NCBI RefSeq assembly: GCF_015240255.1
Contig: NZ_CP061205.1
Location: 2,811,501 to 2,875,500, forward strand
Origin: Kordiimonas pumila
Lineage (GTDB): Bacteria; Pseudomonadota; Alphaproteobacteria; Sphingomonadales; Kordiimonadaceae
Direction of reading: 5' to 3'
Length of the DNA: 64,000 nt
Within the stretch, counting starts at the first letter, position 1, and each line of letters opens with the position of its first letter. Made by a program: the position numbers and the translations under genes. Below are positions 8,338 to 17,902 of the stretch, one piece after another. The notes below the pieces were generated by a model, which saw only the letters and a program-made list of their open reading frames with translations, made no database searches and was not told where the DNA came from.

Positions 8338-9717
8338 TTAAAAACTATCTGGTGCATCAACACCAACAGCAGCCAAAGCCTGCACCAACTCTTTTTTTAA
8401 TCTAGCAAGGCCCTCATCTGTTGAAGCTTCGCACCGCGCAACAAGCACTGCTTGTGTGTTTGATGCCCGCAGCAACCACCAACCATCATCCGTAAGAACC
8501 CTAACCCCGTCAACAGTCGACATATTAGCGCCTGCTGCTTCAAGTTGAGACCTCACTTCTTTCACAACTTCAAATTTCCGAGTTTCCTCACAGTCAAATC
8601 TAAGTTCTGGCGTATTAATAGCTTTTGGTAAGTCATCCATTAATGCGTCAAGATTGCCGCCTTGGCTTGAAATCGCATTCAAAAACCTTATGCCCGCATA
8701 CAGTGCATCATCATGCCCGTAAAACTTGTGTTTATAAAATATATGCCCGGACATCTCGCCTGCGAGCGGCGCTGAAAGCTCAACCATTTTATCTTTAATC
8801 AGTGAGTGACCAGTTTTCCACATAACAGGCTTACCGCCCAGCTCCGCAATACGATCAAATAGCACCTGACTGGCTTTCACATCTGCAATGATAGGTGCAC
8901 CGGGTACCTCTTTTAATAAGTCACCACTCATGATAGCAAGCATCTGGTCACCCCAAACAACATTTCCCCGGCTATCTACGGCACCAATACGGTCGCCATC
9001 ACCATCAAAAGAAAGGCCTACATCACAGCCTTCTGAAAGCACAACATCTTTTAATTGCTGCAAATTAGCTTCAACGGTTGGATCCGCGTGATGGTTCGGG
9101 AAAGTGCCGTCTACTTCAGCATTAATAACAATATGTTCGCCTGGAAGGCGCTTAACCATAGCCGCGACAGCAGGGCCAGAAGATCCATTTGCAGGGTCCC
9201 ATGCAACCTTAAAGCCCTTCATGTTTACGTCTCTGATTAACCGATCAATATATTCGTCAAAAACATCCACATTTTCAACAGCACCTCGGCCTGTTTCATA
9301 ATCACTGGCTTTGGTAAGTGCTCCAAGTTTCTGGATGGCTTCACCGAAGCAAGGCTTTTTGCCCACCATCATCTTAAAGCCGTTATAGTTCGGAGGGTTG
9401 TGCGAGCCTGTAACCATGACCCCGCCATCTGTATCAAGAGCAAAAACTGAATAATACAACATGGGTGTACCACCAAGACCTATGCATTTTACATCAATGC
9501 CTGTGCTTATAATACCATCCATCAATGCGCTTGATAGATCAGGAGAGGAAAGCCTTCCATCGTATCCCACACACACTTTACTACCACCATTGCGTGCTAT
9601 TGTTGTGCCATAAGCCTGCCCTAAAGCATAAGCGTCTTTAACTGAAAGTGTTTCATCAACAATGCCTCGAACGTCGTATTCACGAAGGACAGATGGGTGA
9701 AAAGTATGCGAGTTCAT
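8338..9717 (-). CDS. Phosphomannomutase/phosphoglucomutase
   Basis: 459 residues, normal for the alpha-D-phosphohexomutase family. It interconverts hexose 1- and 6-phosphates for nucleotide-sugar and envelope polysaccharide synthesis. Motifs in order: REYDVRGI at the N terminus, the phosphoserine loop TGSHNPP near 104, the metal loop DGDGDR near 240, the sugar-binding GEMSGH near 323, and the phosphate-binding RASNTQ near 416. It most resembles the dual-specificity AlgC/ManB group, but substrate preference cannot be fixed from sequence. It sits 84 bases downstream of clpS on its 5' side and appears monocistronic. Confidence 0.93.
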   Translation of the reverse strand: MNSHTFHPSVLREYDVRGIVDETLSVKDAYALGQAYGTTIARNGGSKVCVGYDGRLSSPDLSSALMDGIISTGIDVKCIGLGGTPMLYYSVFALDTDGGVMVTGSHNPPNYNGFKMMVGKKPCFGEAIQKLGALTKASDYETGRGAVENVDVFDEYIDRLIRDVNMKGFKVAWDPANGSSGPAVAAMVKRLPGEHIVINAEVDGTFPNHHADPTVEANLQQLKDVVLSEGCDVGLSFDGDGDRIGAVDSRGNVVWGDQMLAIMSGDLLKEVPGAPIIADVKASQVLFDRIAELGGKPVMWKTGHSLIKDKMVELSAPLAGEMSGHIFYKHKFYGHDDALYAGIRFLNAISSQGGNLDALMDDLPKAINTPELRFDCEETRKFEVVKEVRSQLEAAGANMSTVDGVRVLTDDGWWLLRASNTQAVLVARCEASTDEGLARLKKELVQALAAVGVDAPDSF

Positions 9718-9791
9718 AAATACCTCAAAATATAGTAATTTTAGACCATCTATATAAAATCAAAAATGCGAAAAACCGCAAAATTCAAAGT

Positions 9792-10541
9792 TTATTCAAT
9801 TATATATTTCTGCAAAATCTGATCATATATTGGTTTTTTCTTCAGCTTTTCTAGCCCTCTATTAAAAATATCTGTTATTACAGGCCGCAAAAAGCACATA
9901 GTCCTTGGATAAAGATCAAACTTTTCTACGACCGTGAAAGGCCGTTCTTCAGCACTGTGCCCATCTTCCACATCATGTATATAGTTTAAAGATATATAGT
10001 TTCCGATGTAGGCATCAATGCGGCCATGCTCAAACATTTTTACAACAAGTTGGGCCCTGTGCACTGTAACATAGGAAGGTGTAATATTATGCACTTGGTT
10101 TATTACATCAGGATAAACAAACACAGCATTAGGAAAAGACCCTACACGCATACCAGCAAGATCATCAAGACTCGCTACATCAGCCGCTACTGCATTCCGA
10201 ACAATAACACCGTCATGCCAGTATACAAAAGGGTCACTCACATCACACAAGCCCTTTTCTGTAATAAAGCTAGCAACACCATCTACAATTCTATCATGAA
10301 GAATAGCAGACATACGAGCAAGCGGTACATGAATAAAATTAACTGCTATATTCTCTTCAGCAAAAACTGCCCTTATGATATCGGGCTCTAAGCCTGTTGA
10401 GTTTTCTTCAATTATATATGGAGGGATTTCAAGCAAAACGGCAATATTTAACTTTTTATCTGCACTGTCATCCGCAGAAACTATGAGGCTTAATAACGTA
10501 AGAGACAAGCCTGACAAAAATTTAGGTAATAATTTGCCCAT
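9792..10541 (-). CDS. Periplasmic solute-binding protein, family 3 type
   Basis: 249 residues with a signal peptide (hydrophobic stretch about 7-23). The body has the two-lobed family 3 layout: LNIAVLLEIPPYIIEENSTGLEPDIIRAVF at the start, DGVASFITEKGLCDVSDPFVYW in the middle and DDLAGMRVGSFPNAVF for the second lobe. No permease or ATPase genes are adjacent, so it may be a stand-alone sensor-like binding protein rather than an ABC transporter component. Downstream of mipZ and the DnaJ protein with a 19-base gap; AGAGGTG precedes the ATG. Ligand unknown. Confidence 0.75.
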   Translation of the reverse strand: MGKLLPKFLSGLSLTLLSLIVSADDSADKKLNIAVLLEIPPYIIEENSTGLEPDIIRAVFAEENIAVNFIHVPLARMSAILHDRIVDGVASFITEKGLCDVSDPFVYWHDGVIVRNAVAADVASLDDLAGMRVGSFPNAVFVYPDVINQVHNITPSYVTVHRAQLVVKMFEHGRIDAYIGNYISLNYIHDVEDGHSAEERPFTVVEKFDLYPRTMCFLRPVITDIFNRGLEKLKKKPIYDQILQKYIIE

Positions 10542-10560
10542 TTCACCTCTATTAAACCCT

Positions 10561-11013
10561 CTATTCTTTCAACAATACTTTTCGTGCTTCTGAAAGTTTT
10601 GCCGCCATCCAGTCACTACCACCTTTATCAGGATGATATTTGCTCATTAGACGCCGATAAGCACTGTTAACTTCTGCATTTGTCACACCCTCATCAAGGC
10701 CTAGAATATCCAGAGCCTCCCTACGCGACATATCAGTTCCTTTGGCACCGTTACCATCTTTATTGCTTCGATTACCGCGCATGTTATTCAATACTTTGGA
10801 AATACCAATTACTCTTCCCAAAGCGTAAATACCCGGTATCAGTGCTGTAACAGTGTGCCCCCTCATGACAAGTAACATTGCCAGTAAAAGGCAAACAATA
10901 ATCACAGCGAATAACAAGCCTCGTTTTGCTGATTTAACTTCAGCATTTGACCACCAGCCAAGTAGTAAAAACAACAATCCGGCGAGTATAATTCCAGCAA
11001 CAAGCCAAGCCAC
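10561..11013 (-). CDS. Membrane-anchored DnaJ-domain protein
   Basis: 150 residues: two hydrophobic segments (about 3-20 and 33-50), a cytoplasmic linker, and a C-terminal J domain (REALDILGLDEGVTNAEVNSAYRRLMSKYHPDKGG) with the HPD tripeptide. The membrane-plus-C-terminal-J layout resembles Tim14/Pam18 and the short alphaproteobacterial J proteins that stimulate a membrane-proximal DnaK. It starts 2 bases after the mipZ stop, so it is co-transcribed with it. Confidence 0.9.
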   Translation of the reverse strand: MAWLVAGIILAGLLFLLLGWWSNAEVKSAKRGLLFAVIIVCLLLAMLLVMRGHTVTALIPGIYALGRVIGISKVLNNMRGNRSNKDGNGAKGTDMSRREALDILGLDEGVTNAEVNSAYRRLMSKYHPDKGGSDWMAAKLSEARKVLLKE

Positions 11014-11015
11014 GA

Positions 11016-11900
11016 TTAAGATGCCTTCCTATGTCGAAATGGTAAATTCAAGGCATCCACCAATTTTCGCACCTCATGTCTTGCTGCAACATGAGACATT
11101 GAAAGGCCTTGGCCATCTATACCCCCGGCCTCTTTAAGGTCCATCAGCGTTAAACCGTTCAGGAACAGCTCCCTATAAATCACACGCTCTCCAAGGCCCG
11201 GAATATACCGCACCCCGATACGTTTGGCCAGTTCGCCAAGCACTGTTTCTACCCGCTCCTTGTTCTTAGCATGAAGCGCCCCGACACGGTTCCTTAGGAT
11301 AACCCAGTCAATTTTACCACCATCCGCAACTGCCCGGCGTTGCCGAGCTTTCCAAACCATTTCAGAGTATAAGCTAGGCCCTAAAACAGCATGGGTTTCA
11401 GGATTAACCCTTGCTAGCAAATCAAGGTCTACAAAACTGTCGTTAACCGGTGTAACCAGTGTATCTGCTGCGGTATGTGCAAGCCTCGACAAATATGTGT
11501 CACTTCCCGGGCAATCAATAACAACAACATCAACCTTGTCTGAAAGTTCAAAATATGCTGCTTCAAATCTGGCTTTTTCATCAGCTTCCGCAGCGTCAGC
11601 AGACCGAAGTGCAGACTTAGGCACAACTTTTTCAATTGGCATCGGGAGCGTTAAATCTTGTGCCTCTGCACTATAAGCCCGCCTGTTTTCAATATATCTC
11701 GTAAGGCTTTTTTGCCTAGCATCAAGGTCAATCGTGCCAACGCGGTGCCCTTCCCGAAGCAACGCAACAACAATATGCATAGCTGTTGTTGACTTACCGG
11801 AACCACCTTTCTCATTGCCCAACACAATAAGGTAAGGCCGACGCGATCCTTCACTGGATGTGCCTTTCTCTGGCATGGTGGTATTGTTCGTATCAGGCAC
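11016..11900 (-). CDS. mipZ: Division-plane positioning ATPase MipZ
   Basis: 294 residues from GTG 11900, which has AGGGAG just upstream; an in-frame GTG at 11918 lacks a ribosome site. ParA/MinD-type ATPase: deviant Walker A GNEKGGSGKSTTA, DLDARQKSLTRYIENR after strand 2, and Walker B-like VVVIDCPGSD. The blocks GPSLYSEMVWKARQRR and VILRNRVGALHAKNK are specific for MipZ, which forms a gradient from ParB at the poles and inhibits FtsZ. It is the first gene of a three-gene run with the DnaJ and binding-protein genes, divergent from the Bax-like gene. Confidence 0.93.
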   Translation of the reverse strand: MPDTNNTTMPEKGTSSEGSRRPYLIVLGNEKGGSGKSTTAMHIVVALLREGHRVGTIDLDARQKSLTRYIENRRAYSAEAQDLTLPMPIEKVVPKSALRSADAAEADEKARFEAAYFELSDKVDVVVIDCPGSDTYLSRLAHTAADTLVTPVNDSFVDLDLLARVNPETHAVLGPSLYSEMVWKARQRRAVADGGKIDWVILRNRVGALHAKNKERVETVLGELAKRIGVRYIPGLGERVIYRELFLNGLTLMDLKEAGGIDGQGLSMSHVAARHEVRKLVDALNLPFRHRKAS

Positions 11901-12069
11901 TCTAAACTTCTCCCTCACAGAGATATAAATGATGCATAACAGCTGTTAAAATCATGCTATTGTCATATCTAGTTACTATCACTATATACTGCGCAATATA
12001 TAGAACTATCTATCAGGCTTTTAAACAAACTTAACGAACCTGATATATAAGGGAAATGATAAAGAGGGA

Positions 12070-13011
12070 ATGCCCAACGTGCGTGATCATGTTAGAATGT
12101 CCATGATCTATCTTTTACTGGCTGCTTTGCTTGCAGTTGTTCCAGTAGGTATTGCACGCCATATGCTCTCTATCTCCCGAACAGATGCATTCATCCCTGA
12201 CCGACCCAATTATTTAGCCCACCAATACCCGCCCAAAGGTGAGGCAGAGCTAACATCCCGTCTCGCAAAACTATTAAACAACAGTATGAAGGCCGTTGGG
12301 GCAGTACCTCGTATTTTCATGGCAAAACTACCTGAAGACCTGCCTGAGATTGATGTTATAGTAGAAAAAAAGCGTCTGTTTGTTTCCTCCCTTCTGCCAC
12401 TGGTTTTAAGGGCAAATGAGCTTATAGTTGCAGATAGAGGCCGGCTACTTACAATCCGTCATAAAATCGAGCAACATGAAAAGCTTACAAAACCCGAAGC
12501 TCAATGGCTGCGCAAAACTGCCCGCGAATACAGGGAAAAATTACCTTTAAAAGTTGAGGCGTCACACATTGATAGCTTGCTCCTAAAGATTGATGTCATA
12601 CCCCCTTCCCTTGCCATTGCTCAGGCGGCAATAGAAAGCGCATGGGGCACAAGTAAATTTGCCCAAAAAGGCAATGCTCTGTTTGGCGAATGGGTATGGG
12701 GGCACAGCGCAAAAGGCATTATTCCAGAAAGACGTTTGGAAGGAAAAACCCACAAGGTAAAAAGCTTTGATTATCTGCTCGACAGTGTCAGAAGTTATAT
12801 GCGAAACCTTAACCGCCATCAAACATATCATGGCCTGCGGACACTTAGAGCTGAAATGCGCTATAATGGTGAGGTACTAACAGGTGCACTTCTCGCCCCA
12901 GCCCTTGTTACCTATTCAGAAAGAGGCGTGGAATATGTAGATGATGTCGTATCAATAATAAGGTATAACGACCTTGATGTTCTCGATAATGCCTCTCTTA
13001 GTAACAGCTAA
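12070..13011 (+). CDS. Bax-like N-acetylglucosaminidase domain protein
   Basis: 313 residues with one N-terminal membrane segment or uncleaved signal (about 10-30). The C-terminal half is a Bax/FlgJ-type glucosaminidase domain: IPPSLAIAQAAIESAWGTSKFA near 177-198 with the candidate catalytic glutamate in AAIESAWG, then GNALFGEW and VRSYMRNLNRH. It likely cleaves glycan strands of peptidoglycan in the periplasm. AGAGGGA sits very close to ATG 12070; a GTG nine bases downstream at 12079 is an alternative start with better spacing. It is followed by panC after 9 bases. Confidence 0.85.
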   Translation: MPNVRDHVRMSMIYLLLAALLAVVPVGIARHMLSISRTDAFIPDRPNYLAHQYPPKGEAELTSRLAKLLNNSMKAVGAVPRIFMAKLPEDLPEIDVIVEKKRLFVSSLLPLVLRANELIVADRGRLLTIRHKIEQHEKLTKPEAQWLRKTAREYREKLPLKVEASHIDSLLLKIDVIPPSLAIAQAAIESAWGTSKFAQKGNALFGEWVWGHSAKGIIPERRLEGKTHKVKSFDYLLDSVRSYMRNLNRHQTYHGLRTLRAEMRYNGEVLTGALLAPALVTYSERGVEYVDDVVSIIRYNDLDVLDNASLSNS

Positions 13012-13020
13012 GTATCATCT

Positions 13021-13875
13021 ATGACCAAATCACTTCCTATTATACGCACAGTTCACGATCTACAAAATCTTGTCAAAAAGTGGCGGCAACAAGGCTTTAG
13101 GGTTGGTATGGTCCCAACGATGGGTGCACTTCATCATGGCCACTTATCATTAGTTTCTGCTATCGCTGCAAAAGCCGATAAAGTTGTTGTATCCATTTTT
13201 GTAAACCCAACCCAATTTGGCCCTGAGGAAGATCTTGATAAATACCCAAGGCAAGAACAGGCTGACCAAGAAAAGCTCTCGCAGACTAAAGCGAGTGTAA
13301 TATATGCCCCAACAGTTGAAGAGATGTATCCAGAAGGGAACGCAACTTCAGTTTCCGTTAGCGGGATCAGCGAAATTCTTGAAGGGGCAAAACGTCCCGG
13401 TCATTTTGACGGCGTCGCAACAATTGTGAGCAAATTATTGCTTCAATGTCAGCCTGATTATGCCATCTTTGGTGAAAAAGACTATCAGCAACTTGCGATT
13501 ATACGCCGCTTGGTTCAGGACCTACATATCCCCGTTGAAGTTATGGCCGGTCAGCTTATACGGGAAAGCGATGGGCTGGCAGCCTCATCCCGCAATGCCT
13601 ACCTTACTGCAAACGAGCGTCTTATTGCTGGCCAATTGAACTTAATTTTGAAGGACCTCATTCAAGCCGTTATGATACAGAAGGTCCCTCTTCGTAAGGC
13701 AGAAATAGTAGCCACAGACAGGTTGCTAAGTAGCGGCTTTAGCGCTGTAGACTATGTTAGCATTGTAGACGGCACAACTTTACTACCGCTTGAAAGCGTG
13801 AAAGCTGGCGCACGTGTACTCGCTGTCGCACGCTGCGGCGGTGTTCGACTGTTAGATAACATGCCTATCCTTTAA
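13021..13875 (+). CDS. panC: Pantothenate synthetase
   Basis: 284 residues, standard length. It condenses pantoate with beta-alanine using ATP, the last step of pantothenate synthesis. Motifs: VPTMGALHHGHLSLV (nucleotidyltransferase HxGH) near 32-46, FVNPTQF, the pantoate-binding RPGHFDGVATIV near 122-133, and IFGEKDYQQLAII near 148. It starts 9 bases after the Bax-like gene and is convergent with the M28 peptidase gene, whose stop is 2 bases away. panB is not in the window. Confidence 0.97.
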   Translation: MTKSLPIIRTVHDLQNLVKKWRQQGFRVGMVPTMGALHHGHLSLVSAIAAKADKVVVSIFVNPTQFGPEEDLDKYPRQEQADQEKLSQTKASVIYAPTVEEMYPEGNATSVSVSGISEILEGAKRPGHFDGVATIVSKLLLQCQPDYAIFGEKDYQQLAIIRRLVQDLHIPVEVMAGQLIRESDGLAASSRNAYLTANERLIAGQLNLILKDLIQAVMIQKVPLRKAEIVATDRLLSSGFSAVDYVSIVDGTTLLPLESVKAGARVLAVARCGGVRLLDNMPIL

Positions 13876-13877
13876 CC

Positions 13878-15467
13878 TTACTCAGGTGTTGCTACAGGCA
13901 AAGGCTTTCTGGGCATTTTTTCTTCCTGCATGGCAGCATTATAAATAAAGCCAGCTAAAACAACAGCCGCCTGCTTCAAGTCACCTTCCGCAATATGGTC
14001 CAACGTATCTACCTGCGTATGATGTACGCGGGATTCGTAATCAAGCGGATCCTGAATAAATTGAAAGGCTGGCAATCCAATGTGGTCAAAAACCTCGTGG
14101 TCCGTACCGCCTGTTATATTCATGGTGACCGTTGCAGCTCCAATATCATGAAAAGGTACTAACCAGTCCTTGAAAATAGCGCCCGCAGCAAGGTTTCCCT
14201 CGCTGTAAATCCCTCGTATTTTCCCAGAACCATTATCAAGATTAAAATAAACCGAAAACTGGTCATAATCAGGCTTCGTTATCATCGGGAACTGGTTATA
14301 ATAAAGCTCATATGGCCCCATAAAGCGCAGGTCTTCATTGGTGTTTTTAGGGCGCTCTGTAAGGTGGTTTGTCGCATACTGCTGCGATCCAAAATAGCCT
14401 TGTTCTTCCCCGCCCCACAAAGCCACCCTGATTGTATGATGCGGTGTTACGTTGATGGCTTTTAAAATGCGTACTGCCTCCATAACCACAGCAACGCCAG
14501 CCGCATTGTCAGCAGCACCGTCACCTCCAACCCAACTATCAAGATGAGCACCCACCATAACAATATTTGGATTAGGCAAAGCCCCTTCAATATCGGCTAG
14601 TGTTGAGTATGACTTTAAATCTTGCGTATAAAACTCAGCATCGACATCAATAGAGAGCTCTACATCCATATCACGCCTCAGAAGCCTTACCGCGCGCCGG
14701 TAATGTTCAGCCGCTAGCACAACCCCCGGAATTTTGGGCAGTTGGCCATCAATGTGTTTATATCCAGACGCTTCAATAAGCATAGCATCGCGAGTAGACT
14801 GCCGCACCATTGCGAGGGCGCCTTCTTCCGCCAAAAAGCTCTCTAATTCATGATGGAACGTAATATACTCAACCCACCAGTCAAAGTCTTCCTCTTGTTC
14901 ACCGTTAGGAATGCGGTAGTTTTTAGATTTTATCAGATCTTTTTCTGTGCGCCGTATCATCACTTCATTTGAAGGTGCCTGATAGCCTTCAAGCTTATCA
15001 ACAAAAACTATTTTTCCTGCAAGCTTGCCCTTATATTTGCGGAAGTCGCCATTCTCATCCATTGGAGCATAATATATAGCGCCGTGCAAAACGCCGTTCG
15101 TACCCGGATGCCAACTGATTGGCAGTGCTGAAAGCTGCACGTTTCTGGGTGCTGTCATAAAAACAGAAACATGATCGGCGGTCCAGCCCGGGCCAAAATC
15201 AAAACCTTCAAGTCGGCCATTAACCAACCCCCACTTTTCAAGGGTTTCTTTTGTCCAAATATTGGCCTGTTTCAGAGCAGGACTGCCAGTTAGTCGCGGC
15301 CCAATGACATCAGATAAATAGGAAACTGTTTCCATCACTTGAGAGTTTTTAAAACCCTCTTCTCGAATTTGAGTCATTACAGCAAGATCAACCTCATCAC
15401 CTGCCTGCACCGACAAGCATGAAAAGGCAAAAGACAAAAGTAAAATAATACGTAGGCTTAATTTCAC
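13878..15467 (-). CDS. M28 family zinc metallopeptidase, exported
   Basis: 529 residues with a clear signal peptide (residues 1-22, ending VQAGD). M28 aminopeptidase domain in the C-terminal half with all zinc ligands in place: VGAHLDSW (His), GAADNAAG (bridging Asp), GGEEQG (catalytic and ligand Glu), FNLDNGSG (Asp) and SRVHHTQVDTLDHI (His). The N-terminal half contains a PA-like insert around KYKGKLAGKIVFVDKLEG. Expected to trim peptides in the periplasm. It lies 22 bases after the response-regulator gene and so may be in its transcript. Confidence 0.92.
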   Translation of the reverse strand: MKLSLRIILLLSFAFSCLSVQAGDEVDLAVMTQIREEGFKNSQVMETVSYLSDVIGPRLTGSPALKQANIWTKETLEKWGLVNGRLEGFDFGPGWTADHVSVFMTAPRNVQLSALPISWHPGTNGVLHGAIYYAPMDENGDFRKYKGKLAGKIVFVDKLEGYQAPSNEVMIRRTEKDLIKSKNYRIPNGEQEEDFDWWVEYITFHHELESFLAEEGALAMVRQSTRDAMLIEASGYKHIDGQLPKIPGVVLAAEHYRRAVRLLRRDMDVELSIDVDAEFYTQDLKSYSTLADIEGALPNPNIVMVGAHLDSWVGGDGAADNAAGVAVVMEAVRILKAINVTPHHTIRVALWGGEEQGYFGSQQYATNHLTERPKNTNEDLRFMGPYELYYNQFPMITKPDYDQFSVYFNLDNGSGKIRGIYSEGNLAAGAIFKDWLVPFHDIGAATVTMNITGGTDHEVFDHIGLPAFQFIQDPLDYESRVHHTQVDTLDHIAEGDLKQAAVVLAGFIYNAAMQEEKMPRKPLPVATPE

Positions 15468-15489
15468 GGCATTCCCTATCCCAAGCTAG

Positions 15490-16290
15490 CTATGCAACAG
15501 TCTCGTACCACGTATAATCCATAGTTTTTTCAAGCGGTACTAAACCTGCCTCCCCAAACCGATCATCCGATGCCCAGTCATCAAAATTTGCATATAAGGA
15601 CGCCATACCAGATGCCCAAGTTATATCTAGCGACTGTACAGCGCGAAAGAGTATCTCTGGAAACTTCACATATTCGGCAAAGTCAGCGCTTTCTTCAAGC
15701 GCAACCTTGGTAACACGTGCCATAAAACACACACGCTCTATCAGCCGGCACCCAAAAGTGTCAGGTAACGTAGAAAGCTCCGCCTGAACTCGACGCGATA
15801 TTCTACTAACAATATCAGATTCCATCCTAAAATGATGCATTACACCGGGGAAGCTATCCCCTGAAACAGCATTTGCCGCAGCAATAGCTCTGCGGCGAAT
15901 ATCAACAGGCAGTGACTTAAACCCACTAACCATCCAAAAAGCAATGCGCTGCCTTAGCACTTCTATACTGGTACCTTTTATAATAAAATCATCACCGCCT
16001 GCCTTGAGCCCGCCGCGCACGATATCAATGTCATCATACCCTGTTAAATAAATCGCTGGCATATTTTTTAGGTCTTGCTCAACCAAGGAAGCAATAAAAT
16101 CAAAACCACCTTCACCCGGCATTTGCACATCACTAATAACCAACGCGGGACTATATTTACGCGTTAATGCTATGCCTTCCTCTGCGCTCTCAGCGATCAG
16201 AACCTCAAAACCAAAGTGCCGTACGGCTGACGAATGCATTTGCAGCACGACAGGTTCATCATCAACAAGAAGGACCGTACCATTTCCCAT
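15490..16290 (-). CDS. Response regulator with an uncharacterised C-terminal domain
   Basis: 266 residues. Residues 1-120 are a receiver domain: acidic pair DDE (D10, D11), phosphoacceptor in VISDVQMP near 54, Thr in IYLTGYDD and Lys in FIIKGTS. The remaining 140 residues are not a recognisable DNA-binding, GGDEF or HD domain; they are mostly helical with no HTH visible, and contain DIRRRAIAAANAV and RRVQAELSTLP. No kinase is nearby. It lies 9 bases after mgtE and before the M28 peptidase. A protein-protein output is likely; function unknown. Confidence 0.85.
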   Translation of the reverse strand: MGNGTVLLVDDEPVVLQMHSSAVRHFGFEVLIAESAEEGIALTRKYSPALVISDVQMPGEGGFDFIASLVEQDLKNMPAIYLTGYDDIDIVRGGLKAGGDDFIIKGTSIEVLRQRIAFWMVSGFKSLPVDIRRRAIAAANAVSGDSFPGVMHHFRMESDIVSRISRRVQAELSTLPDTFGCRLIERVCFMARVTKVALEESADFAEYVKFPEILFRAVQSLDITWASGMASLYANFDDWASDDRFGEAGLVPLEKTMDYTWYETVA

Positions 16291-16299
16291 TAGAAACCT

Positions 16300-17739
16300 T
16301 TAAAAAAGAAAGATCGCAGCAAGACCAAGAAAAGCAAAAAAACCAATCACATCCGTAATAGTCGTAACAAAGACACTAGAGGCAATGGCAGGATCAATAT
16401 CTAATTTATGGAGCGTCATAGGAATTAAAAGCCCACTTAACCCTGCAAAGAACATATTTACAATAAGTGCTGCAGCAAACACGCTGCCAAGTAACACGCT
16501 TTTAAACCAAATCATAGCTACCAGTCCGGAAAGAAGAGCCAAGATGCCCCCGTTCAAAAGTGCAGCCATCAATTCACGGTTTAAAATCCTGACAGCATTT
16601 GACGCGTTCAATTCCTTAGTAGCAATAGCACGAACTGCAACTGTCATTGTCTGAGTACCAGCATTACCCCCCATAGACGCCACAATAGGCATCAATACAG
16701 CCAAAGCAACCATCTGCTCGATAGTTGCTTCAAAAAGACCAATAACTACTGAAGCTAAAATTGCCGTGCCAAGGTTAATAAACAGCCAAGTAAACCGGCC
16801 TTTTACAATTTCTATAAAGCTTTCATTCAAGCCAGACTCTTCACGAACACCCGCAAGGGCCAAGATGTCTGCTTCCGCACTTTCTTCAATTACATCAACA
16901 ACATCATCAACGGTAATCACACCAACAAGGCGCTTGGCACTATCAACCACTGCCGTTGAGATAAGGTGATACTTGGTAAACTGGTATGCAACTTCTTCCT
17001 GTTCAGCACTCGCATCAACAATATGAGGGTCATCATTCATAATGCTAATAATGGTTTGAGCCCGCTTTGAACTCATAACGCGCGACAGCGGCACTGTACC
17101 GACAACTCTGTGGCCAGGATCAACCACAAAAATATCATAGAAATCTTCTGGAATATTACTATTCTCTGACCGCAAATAATCAATGGTTTGGCCAACAGTC
17201 CAGAATTCCGGCACAGAAACCAAGTCACGCTGCATCAAACGGCCAGCAGAATCTTCTGGATAGCTTAAGCTTTCCTCAATCGCCACACGGTCATCAGAAG
17301 CAAGTGCACGAAGAACTTCTTCTCTGTCCTCATCACCCAGTTCTTCAATTACATAAACAGCATCATCTGTATCAAGCTCGGTTACAGCATCAGCAATCAA
17401 GTCATTCGGCATATGCTCATAAAGATCATCCTGAGCTTCACCTTCAACCTCACTTAACACTTCAGGGTCAAAGCCCTTACTGCCAAGTTCGATCAGCTTA
17501 CGCCGCTGCTGCGATGATAATGTCTCAAGAATATCAGCGACATCTGCCGCATGTAATTCTTCAAGCATTTCAAGAATTAAGGTTTCATCTTCATCTTTTA
17601 GGGCACGCTGCAGGGCTTGCACAAACTCACGGCTGAGATGTACGTCTGTTTGAGGCACTTCATAAGCCTCCTCCTGCCCTAGCTGCTCGTCATCGGGAAC
17701 AATATCTGTATCATCAGGCATATTCTGGTCTTGGCCCAT
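16300..17739 (-). CDS. mgtE: Magnesium transporter MgtE
   Basis: 479 residues from the ATG at 17739, preceded by AAGGGGAA; the ATG at 17775 would add twelve residues without a ribosome site. Layout: acidic N-terminal helical domain (LQRALKDEDETLILEMLEELHAADVADILETL), two CBS domains (about 150-270), then five membrane helices beginning TWLFINLGTAILASVVIG. The pore-forming PIVASMGGNAGTQT motif near 350 is intact. It is a cytoplasmic-Mg2+-gated Mg2+ channel in the inner membrane. Confidence 0.95.
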   Translation of the reverse strand: MGQDQNMPDDTDIVPDDEQLGQEEAYEVPQTDVHLSREFVQALQRALKDEDETLILEMLEELHAADVADILETLSSQQRRKLIELGSKGFDPEVLSEVEGEAQDDLYEHMPNDLIADAVTELDTDDAVYVIEELGDEDREEVLRALASDDRVAIEESLSYPEDSAGRLMQRDLVSVPEFWTVGQTIDYLRSENSNIPEDFYDIFVVDPGHRVVGTVPLSRVMSSKRAQTIISIMNDDPHIVDASAEQEEVAYQFTKYHLISTAVVDSAKRLVGVITVDDVVDVIEESAEADILALAGVREESGLNESFIEIVKGRFTWLFINLGTAILASVVIGLFEATIEQMVALAVLMPIVASMGGNAGTQTMTVAVRAIATKELNASNAVRILNRELMAALLNGGILALLSGLVAMIWFKSVLLGSVFAAALIVNMFFAGLSGLLIPMTLHKLDIDPAIASSVFVTTITDVIGFFAFLGLAAIFLF

Positions 17740-17860
17740 AGCAGTTCCCCTTATTTTATGATGATCCTGAATCATAAATTCAGTGCTGTAGCTTTATTGA
17801 TAAAAGAAAGCGGCCTCAGTTAAAAGAGGGGCAAAGAAAAAAAGATGCATTATTTTGTGA

Positions 17861-17897
17861 AAAAGCGAAAACCCACCGGAATTACCCGATGGGTTTT
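17861..17897 (-). terminator. Intrinsic terminator downstream of tRNA-Leu
   Basis: On the minus strand AAAACCCATCGG pairs with CCGGTGGGTTTT (one mismatch) across a short loop and runs into TTTTCGCTTTTT. It begins six bases after the tRNA 3' CCA. Confidence 0.8.
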
Positions 17898-17902
17898 CAT
17901 AA

